NCBI RefSeq assembly: GCF_030517065.1
Contig: NZ_CP103950.1
Span: forward strand, 930,001 to 994,000
Length of the DNA stretch: 64,000 nt
Source: Riemerella columbina
GTDB lineage: Bacteria; Bacteroidota; Bacteroidia; Flavobacteriales; Weeksellaceae
Reading direction: 5' to 3'
Shown here piece by piece: positions 61,355 to 64,000 of the stretch. How positions within the stretch are numbered: the stretch's first letter is position 1; each line of letters starts with the position of its first letter. The notes beneath the pieces were generated by a model. It worked only from the letters and a program-made list of their open reading frames with translations. It was not told where the DNA came from and did not search any database. The translations under genes were made by a program, and so were the position numbers.

Positions 61355-62080
61355 ATGATTGTATTAGGCAGTAATTCTGAGGTAGCACAAGCCTTTGTAG
61401 AGAAAGTTTTATCCGAAGGACAGCGGTTTGAAAACTTATATTTGCTGACTTCCAATGTGGAAACAACGGAAAAATTGGCTCGCCATATAGAAGCCAAATA
61501 TTTACAAAATAGCCAAGTGATAGCATTAGATTTAATGCAGCCTTTGGATTGGTCAGCATTAGAAAATGTGGATTCGGACTTGTTATTTTGTGCCTCGGGC
61601 TACTTGGGACAAGGGACAGATGAAGGACTTTTAAAACACAAAAACACCGAAGCCATCATCAATATCAATTATGCGAAGTTGGTACCAGTGCTTAACTATT
61701 TTGCTGAAAAAATGGCGTCTAAAAGAACAGGGCAGATGATTGTGCTTTCTTCTGTGGCGGGTGACCGAGGCAGGCAGAGTAATTTTATCTATGGTAGTGC
61801 AAAGGCAGGGCTTACGGCTTATCTCAGTGGGCTTCGGAATTATTTGTACCCTCATAAAGTGCATGTGATGACGGTAAAACCAGGTTTTATGGCAACCAAA
61901 ATGACGGAAGGAATGCCTCTTAATCCTAAACTAACCGCTACGCCTAAACAAGCCGCAGATTGTATTTATAAAGCCTACAAAAAGCAAAAAAATATCATCT
62001 ATGTATTACCAATTTGGTGGGTGATTATGCAAATTATTAAGAATATACCAGAATTTATCTTCAAAAAGCTAAAACTCTAA
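61355..62080 (+). CDS. SDR family oxidoreductase, DprE2-like
   Basis: 241 residues, short-chain dehydrogenase with a short N-terminal nucleotide-binding loop (LGSNSEVAQAF) and catalytic Tyr-Lys in VLSSVAGDRGRQSNFIYGSA followed by KAG. The stretch around the active site and the closing VHVMTVKPGFMATKMTEGMP resemble DprE2-type reductases, which reduce a keto intermediate on a polyprenyl-phosphate pentose. This is an inference from pattern only. A C-terminal hydrophobic/basic tail (VLPIWWVIMQIIKNIPEFIF) suggests membrane association. Sits between the polyprenyl synthase and a HAD phosphatase. Confidence 0.85.
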   Translation: MIVLGSNSEVAQAFVEKVLSEGQRFENLYLLTSNVETTEKLARHIEAKYLQNSQVIALDLMQPLDWSALENVDSDLLFCASGYLGQGTDEGLLKHKNTEAIININYAKLVPVLNYFAEKMASKRTGQMIVLSSVAGDRGRQSNFIYGSAKAGLTAYLSGLRNYLYPHKVHVMTVKPGFMATKMTEGMPLNPKLTATPKQAADCIYKAYKKQKNIIYVLPIWWVIMQIIKNIPEFIFKKLKL

Positions 62081-62098
62081 GTAGCCCAAAAGTGCCCT

Positions 62099-62689
62099 AT
62101 GAAAAAACTTTACCTCTTTGATTTTGATGGCACCCTCACCACCAAAGACACGATGTTTCTCTATCTAAAATTCTACAATCCGAGGAAATATTGGCGGTGT
62201 TTTGTTCTGCATTTGCCGTTGTTTATATTGCTGAAAATGAAGTTGCTCAGCGCTCAGAGCGTTAAGGAAAGTTTTATAGGTGCCGTTCTCAAAGGTGAGA
62301 CAAAATCACAATTAGAAGCGAAATCTCAAGCTTTTTTTGAGAAATATTATCCTCAAATTTTTAGAGCCAACGCCTTAGATTTCATCGCGAATATGGATAG
62401 AGCGCAGACTTATGCTTATATAGTTACGGCATCGTTAGATATTTGGGTCAAGCCCTTTGCCGAAGCATTAAAGATGCAACTTATCGCCACGGAAGCCGCC
62501 TTTGAAAATGATGTTTTTACAGGAAAATTTAAAACCAAAAACTGTAATGGCGAAGAAAAAGTAGTGCGGATCAAACAGCAAGTAGCTCATTTAAAATACG
62601 ATAAAAGCATTGCTTTTGGTGATACTCAGGGCGATCAACCGATGCTCCAATGGGCAAACGAAGGCTTCTACCAGTTTTTTCACGAGTAG
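62099..62689 (+). CDS. HAD-IB family phosphatase
   Basis: 196 residues of the SerB-like HAD-IB family. Catalytic Asp pair in FDFDGTLTTKD near the N terminus, Ser/Thr motif in YIVTASLDIW and the acidic motif in AFGDTQGDQPML; the Lys motif is in the middle. Residues ~25-50 contain a hydrophobic stretch (FVLHLPLFILLKM), perhaps membrane-associating. Together with the SDR and polyprenyl synthase it could act on a polyprenyl-phosphate sugar, but a soluble housekeeping role cannot be excluded. Confidence 0.88.
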   Translation: MKKLYLFDFDGTLTTKDTMFLYLKFYNPRKYWRCFVLHLPLFILLKMKLLSAQSVKESFIGAVLKGETKSQLEAKSQAFFEKYYPQIFRANALDFIANMDRAQTYAYIVTASLDIWVKPFAEALKMQLIATEAAFENDVFTGKFKTKNCNGEEKVVRIKQQVAHLKYDKSIAFGDTQGDQPMLQWANEGFYQFFHE

Positions 62690-62728
62690 ATTATTTTTTT
62701 GTATATTAGCACCAAAATCACTACAATT

Positions 62729-63229
62729 ATGAAAAGTTTATTTTTAATCGGGAGTTTAAGCCTCTTTATGATGTGCACGCCCCAAAAGCAAAAAACAATG
62801 GCAATGGTAGAAAATAACGCAACAACCACAGCTTTTTCCGAGCAAGAGTTTTTATTCTATTCGGCGTTTACTGGCGGGAGCCAACAGCGCGGATTTAAAA
62901 TATTGAATAATCAAACCGAACTCAATCAAGCCATACAAGGCAATCAGATGGTGCTGCAAGATGGGCTGTCATCAGCGGAACCTCAATTAAAATTTCCAGA
63001 GCATCAGAAAGTCATTTTGTTCAACTTAGGGGAGTTCCGTTCTGGTGATCATCAGCCTAAGGGAATAGAAAGTACGCAGGTGGTAGATGGCGTTTTAGAG
63101 GTTAAAATTAAAAAATCACCACCATCTCAATCTCCAGATAGAGAAATGGCAATACAAGTGATTTCTACGCCATATATGATATTTTCTGTCCCTGAAAATT
63201 ATGAATTTAAAAATGTTATTTTAAAATAA
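62729..63229 (+). CDS. Unknown putative lipoprotein
   Basis: 166 residues from the ATG at 62729; an in-frame TTG at 62699 lies before it and is less likely. Residues 1-16 are a short signal region with Cys at position 16 (SLSLFMMCTPQ), a weak lipobox. The rest is soluble with beta pattern and a Pro/Ser-rich loop (KKSPPSQSPDRE). No family recognised. Its stop overlaps the cysteine desulfurase start (TAATG), so both are coupled. Confidence 0.7.
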   Translation: MKSLFLIGSLSLFMMCTPQKQKTMAMVENNATTTAFSEQEFLFYSAFTGGSQQRGFKILNNQTELNQAIQGNQMVLQDGLSSAEPQLKFPEHQKVILFNLGEFRSGDHQPKGIESTQVVDGVLEVKIKKSPPSQSPDREMAIQVISTPYMIFSVPENYEFKNVILK

Positions 63230-64000
63230 TGGAAAAAATATATTTAGATAATGCGGCTACCACGCCTCTATTAGAGGAGGTTATACAGGAAATGGTGGAA
63301 TCTATGCGCGCCCAGTATGGCAATCCTTCTTCTACGCATAGCATCGGGCAAGAGGCGAAAACCAAGATAGAAGCCGTAAGGCGCCAAGTGGCAGAGGCCC
63401 TAAAGGTACAGCCAGGCGAGATTATCTTTACCTCTTGTGGCACAGAGTCTAATAATATGATTATCAAATCTTGCGTAGAGCACTTGGGGGTGGAGCGGAT
63501 TATCTCTTCGCCATTGGAGCATAAATGCGTGGCAGAAACTTGCTTAGAAATGAAAAAACGCAAGGGCGTAGATTTGGTTTATATCCGTCCCAATGCCCAC
63601 GGCGACATAGAACCAGAGCAAGTGGAGAAAGCGTTAAAACAATCGGATAAGAAAACTTTGGTTTCCCTAATGCACGCCAATAACGAGATTGGCAACCTGA
63701 CCAATATAAAGAAAATTGCTGAAATTTGCAGAGAAAATGGCGCTTTATTCCATTCTGATACCGTGCAAACCGTTGCCCATTTGGATTTAGATTTTACCGA
63801 AATTCCAGTGGATTTTGCATCGTGTAGTGCTCATAAATTCCACGGACCTAAGGGGGCTGGCTTTGCATTTGTAAGAAAATCATCAGGTTTAAAAGCCTTG
63901 ATTACTGGCGGCCCTCAGGAGCGAAACCTCCGTGCAGGTACCGAAAATGTGTGCGGTATTGTAGGATTAGGGAAGGCATTAGAAATTTCCTTAAATCATC
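63229..64000 (+). CDS. Cysteine desulfurase (NifS/IscS type), 5' part
   Basis: Open to the window edge (257 codons seen; full enzyme about 380). Starts MEKIYLDNAATTPLL, with the PLP-binding motifs TESNNMII, HANNEIGNL, HSDTVQT and the Schiff-base Lys in CSAHKFHGPKG, plus the RAGTENV segment. It moves sulfur from cysteine to Fe-S or thio-tRNA biosynthesis. The active-site Cys lies beyond the window edge. The start overlaps the preceding lipoprotein stop (TAATG). NifS-, IscS- or SufS-type cannot be settled from this part; the layout favours the NifS/IscS class. Confidence 0.9.
   Translation, partial: MEKIYLDNAATTPLLEEVIQEMVESMRAQYGNPSSTHSIGQEAKTKIEAVRRQVAEALKVQPGEIIFTSCGTESNNMIIKSCVEHLGVERIISSPLEHKCVAETCLEMKKRKGVDLVYIRPNAHGDIEPEQVEKALKQSDKKTLVSLMHANNEIGNLTNIKKIAEICRENGALFHSDTVQTVAHLDLDFTEIPVDFASCSAHKFHGPKGAGFAFVRKSSGLKALITGGPQERNLRAGTENVCGIVGLGKALEISLNH

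Overview
The window reads as chromosomal DNA of a Flavobacteriia-type Bacteroidota, most likely a Weeksellaceae/Chryseobacterium-like relative. Supporting signs: TAnnTTTG (-7) promoter elements in front of many genes with no consistent Shine-Dalgarno, a GLPGLI-family protein, fused SecDF, type IX secretion (T9SS) C-terminal sorting domains, the T9SS component PorZ, a GldA-like ATPase, split transketolase, and a DnaG primase that has lost its zinc ligands. No rRNA, tRNA or CRISPR array was seen. Species cannot be named from sequence alone.

Layout. 1-5420 (minus): start of infC, thrS, and a large outer-membrane barrel protein of unknown role. 5556-14151 (plus): a T9SS cargo protein, thyA, an M1 aminopeptidase, a GLPGLI protein, a small Fe-S/OsmC/GNAT group, a TrmH-type methyltransferase and two unknown membrane-associated genes. 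14146-15887 (minus): rsmE and tsaD, with tsaD facing tamB (15892-20508) across only 4 bases. 20635-25066: Lrp and Rrf2 regulators and secDF. 25.2-27.5 kb is a scar of broken genes: a tail of one gene joined to the head of an IS3-type transposase, a tail of a TonB receptor followed by an intact cation transporter, and a headless T9SS protein. 27.6-31.5 kb: recR, a glycosyltransferase, secG and two membrane proteins. 31.6-31.8 kb holds nine tandem 21-bp units. 31.9-40.8 kb: a TonB receptor divergent from a five-gene MacAB/TolC-like export operon. 40.9-49.7 kb: GldA-like ATPase, dapA, a two-gene split 5'-nucleotidase, porZ, recO and an amino-acid permease. 49.8-55.4 kb (all minus): the two halves of transketolase separated by five unrelated small genes and a second 21-bp repeat array, then a sodium:solute symporter. 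55.6-64 kb (plus): prfB, dedA, dnaG, clpP, a polyprenyl synthase/SDR/HAD phosphatase operon, a lipoprotein and the start of a cysteine desulfurase.

How it works together: most of the window is housekeeping (translation, tRNA/rRNA modification, recombination, secretion, replication) interleaved with envelope functions: Sec export (SecDF, SecG), outer-membrane assembly (TamB), T9SS (PorZ plus cargo), TonB uptake and tripartite export. The unusual parts are the 25.2-27.5 kb gene-fragment mosaic, two 21-bp repeat arrays that appear to be diverged members of one repeat family, two neighbouring exported proteins of unrelated folds sharing an almost identical signal-peptide DNA segment, and the interrupted transketolase locus. 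I found no clear new defence or biosynthetic system; the repeat family is the best candidate for something undescribed.
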